Below are positions 12,190-23,937 of a DNA stretch of 64,000 nt, one piece after another (position 1 is the first letter of the stretch; each line of letters opens with the position of its first letter). The stretch is from Sisyra terminalis (taxonomy: Eukaryota; Arthropoda; Insecta; Neuroptera; Sisyridae), in NCBI GenBank assembly GCA_958496175.1, contig OY292280.1, positions 9,858,001 through 9,922,000 on the forward strand. Reading direction: 5' to 3'. Under the pieces are notes generated by a model. It ran no database searches and was not told the DNA's origin. It was given only the letters and a program-made list of their open reading frames with translations. The position numbers were made by a program, and so were the translations under genes.

Positions 12190-14073
12190 TTATTGATTAA
12201 TTTTGGCATTTTTCATGACATTCATTTTATCAATGATGGAAGAAGAGAATTTGGTATGGCGGCGGTAATAAATTTTTGGAACGGTAGCTGTTATGACATC
12301 AATGCGCATGAATGCTGGTTTTATGGTCAAAAGCGCCGTATAAACTGCATCTAGTTTTGGTCCTCTAATCCCGGTTCTCTTATACTCCTCAAATTCAGTA
12401 TAAGTCAACGGTAAGGACTCAGGAGAAAGAGCATCAGCCTCTACTGATTTTCTAGAAAAGTTATCCTGGACCCGAGTCTCTTCTTCATCTAAAACTTGAC
12501 CAGAATCCTTTGTTGAAGATTCTCCGAATTCTTTAAGTTCTCCCTTAAAATTGAGCTTTCGTTTGTGATTTTCGGGATTTACTTTCTTCGATCCCGGGTT
12601 AGATCTAAATAATCGATTGTATAAGTAGAAAGCTGCTTGAAACATAGCACTTTCGGAACTCATTTCAAAGAAGCCGGGCTCTTCTTTGTGGTGGCGGTTA
12701 TGCAAAAATTTTATTAATGAAACCAGAGTTTTGTTACGGCGCAATGATAACTGCTTTTGTATATCTGGAAGCAATTTTGGTGGTACCACATCTTGGATTT
12801 TATTCAAGTGGGAGAAAAACATCTTTAAGATCAAGTCTGCAGTGATTAGATTTGTGTGATCCTCGTTTAGACATGCCATTACCAATATAAATGCTTCGAG
12901 AACTTGGAGGACATTTTTCCCTAATTGCATAGTAGTATTGTCCCACAAATGGTCCAAATGGAAAAAAATCAGGGTGTATTTAACTTGACTTTCCATAGCG
13001 AAAAAATTTCGCATCATTCTTGTAATGCCTACCAAATCATCTGGACATGCCAGAAAAATTGGTAAGTTCACCTTTTGGCATACGGATACCACTTTATCGT
13101 ACATATTCTTGTGGAGTGGTAACTGTAGATGTGTGATCATATATCTAATGGAACTCATTACCGTTTCTATTTCCGCGATTGGCAAGGTTTCAACAACCGA
13201 AGCGCGAATGAAAAAATTTGTGATGGGATCACAACTGCAATTGGTTGCTTCATCTTCTTCATCTTCCTTAAATTCATGATCTTCGAAAGGTTTTTTAGAA
13301 AACAAGGCGCCAAGCAAAGCTTTTTGGAGTCCACGATTATAACAGTTTTGCTCAAATGCTGGTGAAAGGTCTCCAACCAAACCGACAACATTGGACCCCA
13401 AATCAAATCCTTCACACATAAAACAGATAATATCCCTTTTCAAAGAGAGTCCAAAATCAACTAACCGTCTTTTGATCAATCGTAGAAGAAATTGGCTACT
13501 ATCATTAGACTTAAAAACCAGTAACCCTAAATTAAATGAGTCGATTGGGCTGTAAAATACGCGAAGAATCAAGTACAAAGTTTTGTGCTGAAGTGCCCAT
13601 TCTTCCACAAATAAATTAAACTTCTGATTACGCTCTACCAACTCCTTTATCTGGAATTGTACTTCAGCTTTTGCTTCATAATAAACGTTATTAACCATGG
13701 TTGTCAAGTGCTCTAAATTTCTAGGACATGGATGTCCGTGTTCTGAGAAAATTTGGCTCACATTTGCGGAAGAAATGATATCATTTAGGGACAATTTCTG
13801 GTTGTAAATTAGCGTAACTAATAGTTCTTGTAGAGAAAGACGTCGTACTTGCATTTGGTTGTCTCGGCTATTATCAGAGATCCGGCTAGGAGCTGGTTCT
13901 TTGGGGAGAAAGTTGCGAGTTAACCCGTGAACAGCGATCAGGTGATCGTCTAAATTAGATGTGAATTCCGAATCCATTGGGAACTCTTTTTGGCACAATG
14001 AACATGTCGCTTTATTTGCTTCATTTTTATTGAAATATTTCCAGCAGGAATCAAAGGTGTTCGAATTCTCCAT
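12190..14073 (-). CDS. BED-finger, hAT-transposase-derived protein, 627 aa, probably domesticated
   Basis: A single uninterrupted frame starts at ATG 14073. Residues about 9-52 form a BED-type zinc finger: CWKYF, CSLC, then a histidine pair in DDHLIAVHG. The middle follows the hAT transposase fold. Around residue 225 FDLGSNVV matches the usual tDnxSN motif and keeps its D, but the usual TDGW at the first catalytic Asp reads VEEW near residues 156-159, and the conserved RW appears replaced (ITRMM near 358). The C-terminus (about 565-620) resembles a hAT dimerization region but lacks its usual tryptophans. About 515-560 is acidic and polar, likely disordered. An intact 1.9-kb frame among decayed transposons, with transposase residues changed, suggests a DNA-binding host gene. 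I saw no terminal inverted repeats flanking it. It could also be a young, already inactive transposon copy. Confidence 0.85.
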   Translation of the reverse strand: MENSNTFDSCWKYFNKNEANKATCSLCQKEFPMDSEFTSNLDDHLIAVHGLTRNFLPKEPAPSRISDNSRDNQMQVRRLSLQELLVTLIYNQKLSLNDIISSANVSQIFSEHGHPCPRNLEHLTTMVNNVYYEAKAEVQFQIKELVERNQKFNLFVEEWALQHKTLYLILRVFYSPIDSFNLGLLVFKSNDSSQFLLRLIKRRLVDFGLSLKRDIICFMCEGFDLGSNVVGLVGDLSPAFEQNCYNRGLQKALLGALFSKKPFEDHEFKEDEEDEATNCSCDPITNFFIRASVVETLPIAEIETVMSSIRYMITHLQLPLHKNMYDKVVSVCQKVNLPIFLACPDDLVGITRMMRNFFAMESQVKYTLIFFHLDHLWDNTTMQLGKNVLQVLEAFILVMACLNEDHTNLITADLILKMFFSHLNKIQDVVPPKLLPDIQKQLSLRRNKTLVSLIKFLHNRHHKEEPGFFEMSSESAMFQAAFYLYNRLFRSNPGSKKVNPENHKRKLNFKGELKEFGESSTKDSGQVLDEEETRVQDNFSRKSVEADALSPESLPLTYTEFEEYKRTGIRGPKLDAVYTALLTIKPAFMRIDVITATVPKIYYRRHTKFSSSIIDKMNVMKNAKINQ

Positions 14074-14091
14074 GATGGACCAAAGTTATTT

Positions 14092-14463
14092 GAATCTGGA
14101 ACAATTATCATAGTTGTACTAAGATTTTTGAACCTTCAATTTAAGACTACGAAATTGGTTACTTGAAAAATTATCAGGGTATACTAACAACATGCAGGGC
14201 CGGTTCTAGGATTTTGAATCTGGAACAATTATTATAGTTGTACTAAGATTTGTAGACCTTAAATTTAAGACCACGGAATTGGTTACTTGAAAAATTTTCA
14301 GGGTATACTAACAACATGCAGGGCCGGTTCTAGGATTTTGAATCTGGAACAATTATTATAGTTGTACTAAGATTTGTAGACCTTAAATTTAAGACCACGG
14401 AATTGGTTACTTGAAAAATTTTCAGGGTATACTAACAACATGCAGGGTCGGTTCTAAGATTTT
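14092..14463. repeat. Tandem repeat, 3 x 124 bp
   Basis: Units begin at 14092, 14216 and 14340 with GAATCTGGAACAATTAT; units two and three are nearly identical and the first is slightly diverged. Each ends in CATGCAGGGCCGGTTCTAGG, which looks like the end of a hAT-like MITE. The array starts 19 bp before the start codon of the minus-strand hAT-derived gene, so it occupies that gene's promoter region. Confidence 0.85.
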
Positions 14464-14820
14464 GAGCACCTCGGCCAAAACAAATTTGGGTGCCCTTTTA
14501 TAAAGCAATATACAAATTAAATGAAAAAGAGCGAAAAAAATATACTTTTTAATTGGGTGCCCCGGGCACTTTCCCGGCTTTTCCACCCCTGACAATATGA
14601 TCCCCTAAATTTTCCAATATAAGGAAAAACATTATCAGTTACAATAATAACATCGTAATTTTTACTTAGCCAAAAATCCTGTTTGAAACTGCACATATTT
14701 TTATAAAATGGTGCAAAAAAATTATTAATTTTGAAAGGAAACATCATATTTATTAGACTGAGTCAAAAAAATCGACTATTTTTTTTTTTTTGAAAAGTAT
14801 ATCGAAAATATTGTTCAAGG
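14464..14820. other. MITE remnant, no gene
   Basis: A GAGCACCTCGGCC...GGGTGCCCCGGGCAC segment looks like the body of a non-autonomous transposon belonging with the repeat before it. A TTAGGGTG-type element end (GAGTCAAAAAAATCGAC) lies near 14760. No gene seen. Confidence 0.4.
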
Positions 14821-15090
14821 TGTATAGATACTGATTGATTTACGGATTATTTGGTTCACGGTAAGTATATCTACCGTAGATATACGCAATAGACCATACT
14901 CTCTTTAGAAATTTATAATTATTTTTTGAAAACTAATTGATTATTACAAAGAACTATTTTATTCTTTGCAACAGTTTATTAAATGTGTCTTTTTCAAGAG
15001 TGTAAAATGTTTTTAAGTATGATTATATTTTTCGTAAAAGAAATAAGAAAAATAAAATACGTTACGCAGACGAAGTCGCGGGGATCAGCG
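14821..15090 (+). mobile_element. Helitron 3' fragment
   Basis: It matches the last 270 bp of the Helitron at 8800-10683, including the palindromic block with TATATCTACCGTAGATATAC and the final GACGAAGTCGCGGGGATCAG. The CTAG terminus is mutated (GCGATA), so this copy is dead. Confidence 0.8.
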
Positions 15091-16351
15091 ATAATACATA
15101 TGAATTTTCATTGAATAGATTTTTGTAAGCCAGGACTTTTGGGGATTTTTTTTTTCTTAAAAGACTTTTCAGGAAAATTAGATATTTTTATTTAGATATC
15201 AAATTTTATTTGTCAATAATCACCTTTTGAATATCAACAAATTTTAGGAAATAACGATTATAAATCTGAAGCATTTTAAGAACAATTTCTGGGCAAATTT
15301 TTCAATCAATTTAATGGAAAATTCCTTGCTTACGTCTTCCGGTATTTTGTAATAACATACAAATCAAATAATTCCAAAAAAAAAAAAATGGAATATTTAC
15401 ACATATTTATATTTTTATATATATGTTTTCTTTTTGTGTTTACTTTTCTAATATTAATCGATTAATATTGATTATGAAATATGGTGGAACAGAAAAAAAA
15501 ATTGATTGACAACAAAATGTTTATAGTTTTATATAAAAAAGGGAAATACTATATATGCTGTCTTTATTTAAGAGAAAGAGAAAGCTATGCATATCTTGAT
15601 ATTTATGATTTCGATTCAAATAGTTTACATATCCATAAAATATTAATTTATGAGTTCACTACTAAAATGCTTTGAAAAAATCACACGTACGCTTTTAGTT
15701 GTTGGTTTTAATTCCATAAAAACGCAATCAACTATTACCTAATTTTTTTTTTGCAATTTCATTCATATTTCCATTTATTTACATATTGCAGTTACCAACT
15801 GAGCAAAAAAAAAATAATCTTATACTTTCGCCAGCTTGATATAATTTTATAACGACAAGCTTGGATCTACAGGATATCCTTGAAATCGATGGTAAAAACC
15901 CCTCTTATTAAATTTTTTTTTCTTCGGAATAGAAGAAAAACAAGATTTTCCTGCTATTCCAGTTAGCTATTCCTCGTCAATCTTAAAAAGGGGTAATAAA
16001 AGGAGTTTTTGAGTACTTTTTCACTTTAATATATTAACCAAAAAAATCTTAAAAAATGGCATAAATATGAAGATTAAAGCGGTTTTAATATATTTTTATC
16101 AAGGCCATTGACCTTGGCCAATGGCCAAGGGCATAAAATAAGGGCGAATTAATATTTTTTATGCTGCCTAAAAATATAATAAATGTGCAATGTCACAAAA
16201 GTATTTCAATATAAAAATACTGCCAGTGAATTAGACTCAATAGCCTTCAAAAAATTTTAGTGAGTTATCAAAGATTATCGAATGGAAAATCATAAATATC
16301 TAACATTAATAAACTATTATAAAAGTCGTATGATTTTTTTAATGATTTCTC

Positions 16352-16386
16352 AACGCATTTCAACAGCCGGTAGATGTCATCTTCAG
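16352..16386 (-). ncRNA. Hammerhead-like motif, slightly decayed
   Basis: Minus strand: CTGAAGA, T, weak stem II GACA/TGTT (four pairs with one G-U), GAA, then ATGCGT and T. Stem III has lost its perfect palindrome compared with ACGCGT in the related copy at 8078. Confidence 0.4.
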
Positions 16387-16414
16387 GTGTTACTAACACC
16401 TAATCATTATTCAT

Positions 16415-16790
16415 TAAAAATTAGTGTTCAACTGAAACTTGTTTTTTTGGCCGAAACCTGAAGTTCAAAACTAACCATTTTTTCTGTAATGAAAATGATA
16501 GTACTAGATCTTTTCCTACGAGTACTGGCGTTGTTTTATCTTCCGTTGGTAGGAAAAACGAATTATTTATAAAACAACTAACGACTACTGTTATCTCGTT
16601 ATCTCGTTCTCACTTTTAAAATTCGTGTCGGTTCATTTCCTCTACCGATGGAAGATGAAACGACGCCAGCGCTCCTAGTGAAAGCGCGGTAGTACCATTT
16701 TCGACACAAAAAAATTGGTTGGCTTCGGATTCCCGATTTCGGCCGAAAAACCACCATTTTCGGTCGGACACTATTAAAAATTAATTTTAA
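16415..16790. mobile_element. Foldback MITE (GTGTCCGACCGAAA type)
   Basis: The left half (16415-16560) and right half (16620-16790) are diverged reverse complements. The clearest pair is 16517-16552 with 16638-16675, and the ends AGTGTTCAACTGAAA and TTTCGGTCGGACACT also match. No coding capacity. Confidence 0.65.
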
Positions 16791-17840
16791 CTTGGAAATA
16801 ATCAAATATTTATCAACGTTTAAATACCAATTTTTTTATTCTCAAGTCATCATCTTAGGGGAGTGTGGGAAAATGCAAGCCAGCAGGAAATCCGAATCAC
16901 TATAATTTATGCGGCACTAATATCAATGATAATGTATAATTTTATGGTGAACTTTGTCTACCAAAATATTTTTGGAATAAATATAAATTTATTAAAGTTA
17001 TTCAAATGCTTGAAAATTGAAAGGAAATAAACACTGTCGGCACAAATATTAAACGTGAATTATAATCTTTTATTATTTTATCACTTGAAGAACCGAACTC
17101 TTTCGGATTTGTGTTTATTTAGCTGATGTGAGATATATATATTTTTTTTTCAAACCACTGATCGCCAAAAATTGCCAGTTATACAAATAAATAATCAATA
17201 AATCATACAACGATTATTATTGTTTGAGCAAAAAAAAAAACCGACCACAATTATTGAAAGTTTTAAAAAAATATTATGTTTTGATTATAAAAAATATAAC
17301 TTACGCAATAGTTTAAAGATAAAGAAGGAAATATTTTATCTTTGGCTCCAAGATTTAACCACGATTTATAGAAGTTGCTTTTTGTTCAAAATTGTCAATG
17401 TTATTCTTTCTGAAAAATTAAACCCATTGGTAGATGGTTTTTTCATCATTCTCAGAAATTTTGGATATTTATAAATTTTTTAGTGACTTTCACCGGCTTA
17501 TAGCAACGAAATCTTTATAAAGAAGGCGTTTATCACTGACAATTAATCTTTATATTCGCGGTTATTTTAGGGTAAAATTTCTCGAAAATAATAAAACCAT
17601 TAATGACATAACTGTATCAACAGCTTATAATCACCAATCCAATCATCACGTTTTATACTTCCGCGTTTTTTGACCAACAAATAACGCAAAGCATCACCGA
17701 TTCAACAAACCCATGGACATTTGAGCCCAAAAGAAATAATATTGGAGTTATAGGACAATATAATCTATTTTTCTTGAAAACGAAGGAAAATCTCGTGTTT
17801 TCTTGAATCTCAAAGACATATATATATTATTATCCATTAA

Positions 17841-18681
17841 TGAAATTTTTTATTACTTCTTTGCATTTCTATTGGTATTAACTAATACTCCCATAAAATA
17901 TAGTAAATACAAAAGATATTGCGTACACATCAGGATTTAATGATATATATCACATATAAGTAACAAAATCAATTGTCTCATAAGTAAACCTAGACATCAT
18001 AACGGCAATGCCCTCTTGTCCCAAGATATAACGGAAGTTCAAACTTTTTCCAAAAACGCCAAATTTTGTTCCGCTTACCGTGGGATATGTGACGTCTAAT
18101 CCACACATTCAACAATATGTGCACCCCCAATAAAATATGACAAATATTTTGATTACGTAAATAAAAAATAATACATACAAATATTGCATAAAAACATTAA
18201 GAACGCTTACTCTTATAGTTCATGTTTAAATTTTATCGATTATCAACGTTGATCATAAGACAACATCAATTTTAACTTTTTCAGAATACGCAAAATTTTG
18301 TTGATCCTACCGTGCGGTAAGTGACGTCTGAAGCACATATCAAACAAATTACCTGCCTTTACAAACTAAGATAGATTTATAGTTATGTACCTTTTCAAGA
18401 ATGTGATGACATATTAGTAGTTAATTTTGAAAGTGGTGTAAGTCTATTTAAATAGATATACCAACCATGTAAATTATACTTAGTTAAGTGTATTTTTAAT
18501 AACTTAGAAAAGCTTCATAATATGTCCAACGTAATATTTAGTTGGTAAAAAAAATGTTTATAATTGACTAATTATGGGAGTAGAAGAAGTTCGTTTTCCA
18601 AAGGCAAAGGCCGAAAAACAAAAATAAATTAATTGAAATATAAGTTTTGCTTTTGTAAGCAAATTTACTTTTATAAACTAT
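17841..18681. repeat. Segmental duplication, block 1 (copy 1)
   Basis: Nearly collinear with 44407-45247 (same length, few substitutions). It includes the ~231-bp repeat pair (cores 18077 and 18309). The last 310 bp are present a third time at 45709-46014. No gene. Confidence 0.85.
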
Positions 18682-21199
18682 ATATATTATTATAAAGAGG
18701 AAAGATATGATTGCTTGTTTGCTTTGATTAGTCTGCGAAACTACTTGACCGATTTAAAAAATTCTTTCACAGGTGGGAAGCTACACAATTTGCGATGAAC
18801 CTAGGCTATATTAAATTTTCAAAAAAGTTAGGCATCCATACTAAAACTTCAATAATGTGTGAAAAAATTACCAAAAAACTTAATTACATTGCGTGCGCTG
18901 GTGATTTAACTAAAGAACGGAACAACTGAATTTAATGAAACTTTATACTAAGTTATAACACAATTACTCACATACGTTAGGCTACTTATCATTCCTTAAA
19001 AATAATAAGAGAATGTATCCCCCACGTAAAAATTGAGGGATGAAAAAAATATTTTACTTTAGACAGGCGAGTTATATATCATTGAAAAGGTATTTAAAAG
19101 TTAAAAAATGATCTTTATTAATATTTTTAGTTGAACTAATAAAAAGCACAGTAATTTAATTCAAAGTACAAAAAATTGCCACTATGACATATAAACGCTT
19201 TTATATATAATAAACAATTAACGCAATTATATGTTCGTAGCACATTCAAAAGTAACAGTAGTAGTAAAAAAATAATTATAAAGCTCAAAGTAAATACGTT
19301 TTTAAAACCATGCATACATAAAATCGTGTATTTACATACTTCCTCTATCAGATGAAATTTTAATATTCGGTGTATTCGTTATAAGAAGTAGGCATGTGAA
19401 AAGATTTTTTGTGAAAATTCCTACCCTAACAGAGTGATGGGGGTGACTAAGTTTATATGAGACACTGTTAAGTTAATCAAAAATCGAAATTTTTAGTTTA
19501 ATAAGTGTTATTAATAAATAAATAATGAATCAATAATAAGTGTCTGTTTTTGTTATATAATTTTGATAACAGCATTTTAAATACTGTCATTTCATTTAAT
19601 TAGTATGAAAGTTTGTGTAGTAGGTACTTTTACCAAACACCACAAGAGGCGGTTTTTAATTTTTGTTTGTTTTTCAACAATCAAAATTTTTAAAATCTAA
19701 TCTTTTGAACAAATTATTGTGACCTGGAGCAATTTTATATATTCAGCTGAAAAGCATTAAGGGAGCAATTTTTTGTCATATATTTCATTATCATCAATAA
19801 ATATATAAAATCTACCATACTAACTTTTTTTCGGTATTAAGAACAATTTTAAAACCAATTATTGTTATTGAATATAAATAAAATACTCTAATTTACTCTC
19901 ACGCTTTCCACCTATTTCCAACAATTTTGTATGTACAACGTCCAAATGTGCGAAATCGAATAGCTTTTTAATCATAATTTAAATATAGGTCATAATTTTT
20001 TCGTTTTACATTATATTTTCAAATATAAATGCAAATTTAGGTCGATGAAATTTGGAAAGTGTTTTCCTTATAGGATGCCGTTTTATAATAAGAAATGTTT
20101 TTCGATAATTCCACCCCTAAATTAGTGACAAAAGGGTGGCTAAGTTTATGCGGCATAACGTCTAATAAACAATCGAAATTTCAAATTTCATAATCAAAGT
20201 CCGTCAAAGGAGAAACGTTATTACTGCTTAATATAAAACAAACTTGGTTTTTTATTAGAAACAAAAACTTTGGGTTTGCTAAAAAATTAAAACTAATAAA
20301 TATGTCTGAAAAAGGTTAAGTTAAGTGAGTTATAAGTGAGCTTTAAGTTTTTTGACTTTCACATATTGTAAATCTGAAATAGTTACATCAGTGAGCGAGT
20401 ACCCATTGAAGTTCGACGAACTAAAAGGAAAAACTTACCGACATTTTTACGATAATTCATAATGATAAAAGAAATTTAAAATACTCTTCCAGAACAAACG
20501 GCATACGCCAAATCGTGTATGGTGAACTCTTGACTATTCAATATGGTTTAATTATATAGTGGAAAATCAGATATTTTAATAATAAGTTTATAGATACTTA
20601 ATGGTAATACTTGATTATGGAAGAACTGGGTCGTGCCATTGTACAAATTTCAATTTCGCGGTTGTGTTGTACAGTGCAATAGTGTAATAGTTTTTGGAAA
20701 AAGGTTCATTCGGGAATCGAAACAGTGAGATGGGATTCCTACTAATAATCAAAAATCTAGACCCTTAACTTCTGTTATATTGACGCGAGTATTTTGATAA
20801 CTTTCGACTTTATTACTCTTAATTAAGACCGACTTTATTGAACTTGGTGATATTTTTTATTTATGTATAGATGCTGCTTGATTTACGGATTATTTGGTTC
20901 ACGATAGGTATACCTACCGTAGGTATACGTTATAGACCATACTCATTTTAGATATTTATAAATATTTTTTGAAAATGAATTGATTATTACATAGAACTAT
21001 TTTATTTTTTGCAACAGTTTTTTAATTATGTCTTTTTCAAATCGACAAAATAGTGTTTTTATACTTAAAAATGTGGTTATGATTTCGTAACAGAAATAAG
21101 AAAAATATCAATTTACAAATACCACTACAAATAGCAAATTTGAAAAGAAAATATTATCTACACCTATGTTACGCAGACGAAGTCGCGGGGATCAGCTAG
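18682..21199 (+). mobile_element. Helitron, second subfamily, near complete
   Basis: The 5' end (TATTATTATAAAGAGGAAAG, first bases mutated from TCTATTATT) is followed by the ACTACTTGACCGATTT block. The 3' end has GACGAAGTC and GGATCAGCTAG|T at 21196-21199. Same family as 23938-25503 (minus), 38728-41256 and 45250-45699. No Rep/helicase gene. Confidence 0.85.
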
Positions 21200-21435
21200 T
21201 ACTGTTTATACAATATATATAATATCTTGTGGGCCAATTTATGTAATATAATTTATTATATTAATATATAAAAATCATACTAGTAGAGATCCAAACTACT
21301 TTATGACCACTGAAGAAAGTTGCTTGGCAATCGAAATACGTATTTGAGCAATACGTCACAAATATTTTTGTTTGAACTGCAGTTCAAATTTATGTTTATA
21401 GTATAGTTTTTACATATTATTATTTTATATAAAAA
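21200..21435 (+). repeat. Fragment of the 3662-5131 type repeat
   Basis: Contains the arm block (CAATTTATGTAATATAATT), the hammerhead-like motif at 21310-21344 and the downstream TTTGAACTGCAGTTCAAATT hairpin. It lies between two Helitrons. Confidence 0.6.
21310..21344 (+). ncRNA. Hammerhead-ribozyme-like motif
   Basis: CTGAAGA, extra A, stem II AGTTGC-TTG-GCAATC (five pairs, outermost mismatched), GAA, ATACGTAT, T. The core is intact; U at the cleavage position is allowed in known hammerheads. Confidence 0.5.
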
Positions 21436-21767
21436 TCTCGTGTCACGGTGTTTGTAGCCAAACTCCTCTGAAACGGCTGAACCGATTTTCATAAAATTTT
21501 CTATGTATATTCGGTAGATATGAGAATCGGATGTGAAGTATATTTCATACCTCTAGAAAATTAAGAAGTTTCTCGACATCTTCTGCAAATTTTCACGCCT
21601 ACTTGCCTACATATTATTTGTAATCATCGATACTTGTGATTTATTTTGAAAAACGCTTAGCGACGTTAGAATTTGACATTTTTATTTATTTAATTTGTGT
21701 TAAAATAATTATATAATTCATATTTTGGGAGAGTGTTGTAAATCCGTAAATGTTGTAGATCAGCTAG
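21436..21767 (+). mobile_element. Short Helitron-like element (332 bp)
   Basis: Starts TCTCGTGTCACGGTG, has CTGAAACGGCTGAACCGATTTT near the 5' end and ends GATCAGCTAG|T at 21764-21767. Non-autonomous. Confidence 0.75.
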
Positions 21768-22339
21768 TTACATAAATATGACCAAAGTATAATTTATATG
21801 TTATATAAACTGTAAATTTCTGAGATTTCAATACAAAATACCAATTTATAATGGTTGCTCATACCATTTTTTAAATCTAAGTGCTTTTTTTTATTTTTGT
21901 GATGATCTTTAAATAATGATATTAGTTATAATTTAATTTAAAAACTACCAAAAATTGGCACGATCTTTTAAATGACTGTTTAGGGATTAAAATTATGGAA
22001 TATACAAATATTTTTTCCGGAAAAACATTTCATCGTATCAAAAAAAAAAGTTATAAAAGATTAAAATTTTGGAAATGTTTGGATCTTTTAGACTTTCAGT
22101 GGCATTTAAAAAAATTTTTGGGGTTGATTTTTGGGAAGGCGTCTTTAAACGTGATAAATTAACATATTTCAGTATAAGACGAAAAACAAAAATTGTCGAT
22201 TTTTTTGTACCACCCTAATATCCATTTTAGATTTAGATAAATAGTGGACACTAAAAAAGACTACAATTTTCTCCATTTGGACCATTATAAAAGAAACATA
22301 CTTAAACATTGTGATGAATCTTGCAGGCTAGAAAAATGG
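21768..22339. repeat. Segmental duplication, block 2 (copy 1)
   Basis: Aligns with 46021-46610 from TTACATAAAT to AGAAAAATGG with scattered indels. It includes a right end of a TTAGGGTGG-type element (TTTGTACCACCCTAAT near 22205). No gene. Confidence 0.75.
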
Positions 22340-22449
22340 ACATTATAGTAAAGTAGTATTATACGTTTCAAATTAATAGGGTTGATTTTTTCAATATAGT
22401 TCGAAATAGTATAATTGGACCTTTAAACCCCTCCCTACCTTACTAATTA

Positions 22450-23042
22450 CACCGGCACACAAAAAAAAAAGTGCTCTGTACTTTTGACCGGACCTACATA
22501 AATTTACGTATTTTGACCCCCTGAACACGAATCCGGGGTCGGTTTGACCCGTACACCCTCAAAAATTCGAGAAAACTTTAAAAAACCGAAAAAAAGGTTA
22601 AAATCGGCAGTTTTGGGGACATAAAATTTTTTTTGAACTAAACCGAGCATAATTTTCATGTTTTTCGATCCGCTGAATACAAATCATGGTTAATGGTTGT
22701 GCCTGCCATGACGGCATATACGCCTTTAACCCAGGGACAGACGGTAGGATCGCAAAGCAGGCAATTTTCTTACAATAAAAACGGCTTATGGTCTACATAA
22801 ACTTCGAATTTGTATTCAGCGGATCGATAATCATGAAAATCATGCTCGGTTTAGTTCAAAAAAAATTTTATGTCCCCAAAACGGCCGATTTAAACCTTTC
22901 TTTCGGTTTTTTAAAGTTTTCTCGAATTTTTGAGGGTGTACGGGTCAAACCGACCCCGGATTCGTGTTCAGGGGGTCAAAATACGTAGATTTATGTAGGT
23001 CCGGTCAAAAGTACAGAGCACTTTTTTTTTTGTGTGCCGGTG
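22450..23042. mobile_element. 593-bp foldback DNA transposon with TTA target duplication
   Basis: Ends CACCGGCACACAAAAAAA and its complement TTTTTTTGTGTGCCGGTG are flanked by TTA on both sides (22447-22449 and 23043-23045). The arms are near-perfect inverted repeats over about 250 bp each and unusually GC-rich for the window (GACCGGACC, GGGTCGGTTTGACCC). A three-base TTA duplication fits PIF/Harbinger elements; no transposase is present. Confidence 0.8.
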
Positions 23043-23486
23043 TTATTTATTATTCTAAAGAGATATTTATAAGGTTCAAAAATTATGACCACTATTAGTC
23101 CAAGTAAAGTTCTTTTAAAGGAAAAAAAATAGCATAGGTCCTTTAAATTTTTGTTATTATTAAAAGGATGCAAATTTCGATATTTCATGAAAATTTCTCA
23201 AAAAAATAAGTTTGTATATCGAGTCGATATTAACACATAAGTTTCAATATAAGTTCCATTTGGGGATCAATTTACTATATTGATCCAAAAAAATCCTTTT
23301 GCTTTTGGGGTCAATTTACTCTATGTTATATCTAAACTTACCTTTAAATTTTAATGAGATAATTGTTGCGATGATTTTAAGCGACAAATAGGAGAAAACA
23401 CAATGTACCAACACCACAGACGAATGCAAACTGCCACTGTTTTCTCTGTATCAATTATCGGCGGGGAATAATATTCTATGGTTCGG

Positions 23487-23495
23487 TATATAAAT
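23487..23495 (+). promoter_or_regulatory. Candidate TATA box of an unidentified or decayed gene
   Basis: TATATAAAT sits in a locally GC-richer setting (CGGTATATAAATCGGCCG). About 90 bp further a donor-like GAAC|GTATGT is seen, and at 23643 an ATG opens a frame of only ten codons. No believable coding exon follows before the Helitron at 23938, so this may be the remaining 5' end of a broken gene. Confidence 0.3.
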
Positions 23496-23937
23496 CGGCC
23501 GATCACGTTCGCAAAAAATAGATTAATCAACCGTAGTTAATTAAAATTAATTGTAATTCAATATTTTGCGTTATTTTGTGAACGTATGTAAACTAAAACG
23601 TTCTTATCAATAGAAACTTTTGATAACACTAAAAGAAGTTAATATGGCACACATTAAGTATATGGTCGTCTCCTAGATATCCGCACCACTTGCGCCTATA
23701 TTAAAATCATTTGGAACTAATCTAATAAGGAACAAATGAGAAGACAACGTTCGTATACGAATAGAAATAATCGGGCCAGTTATTTTTAATTGGGTTTAAG
23801 AAATGAAAAAGTTTTAAGACGATTGACCTTTGATCCGACATTTGATATTATATGCGCAACTATTTTACACATTCTTTGCGAAAGACTTCTTTAATCTACA
23901 TACAGGTGGCTACAATAGTATTAATCACTAGCTGATT

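Larger units (their letters stand above)
15091..17840. other. Gene-less stretch
   Basis: Contains the foldback element at 16415-16790 and the hammerhead-like motif at 16352. Open frames at 15481-15675 (64 codons) and 17220-17474 (84 codons) are AT-driven, have no recognisable domain and no promoter or paralogue; I do not call them. Confidence 0.45.

Noticed and set aside
13025..13415. Frames of 78-84 codons on both strands
   Set aside because: Shadows within the 627-codon hAT-derived gene.
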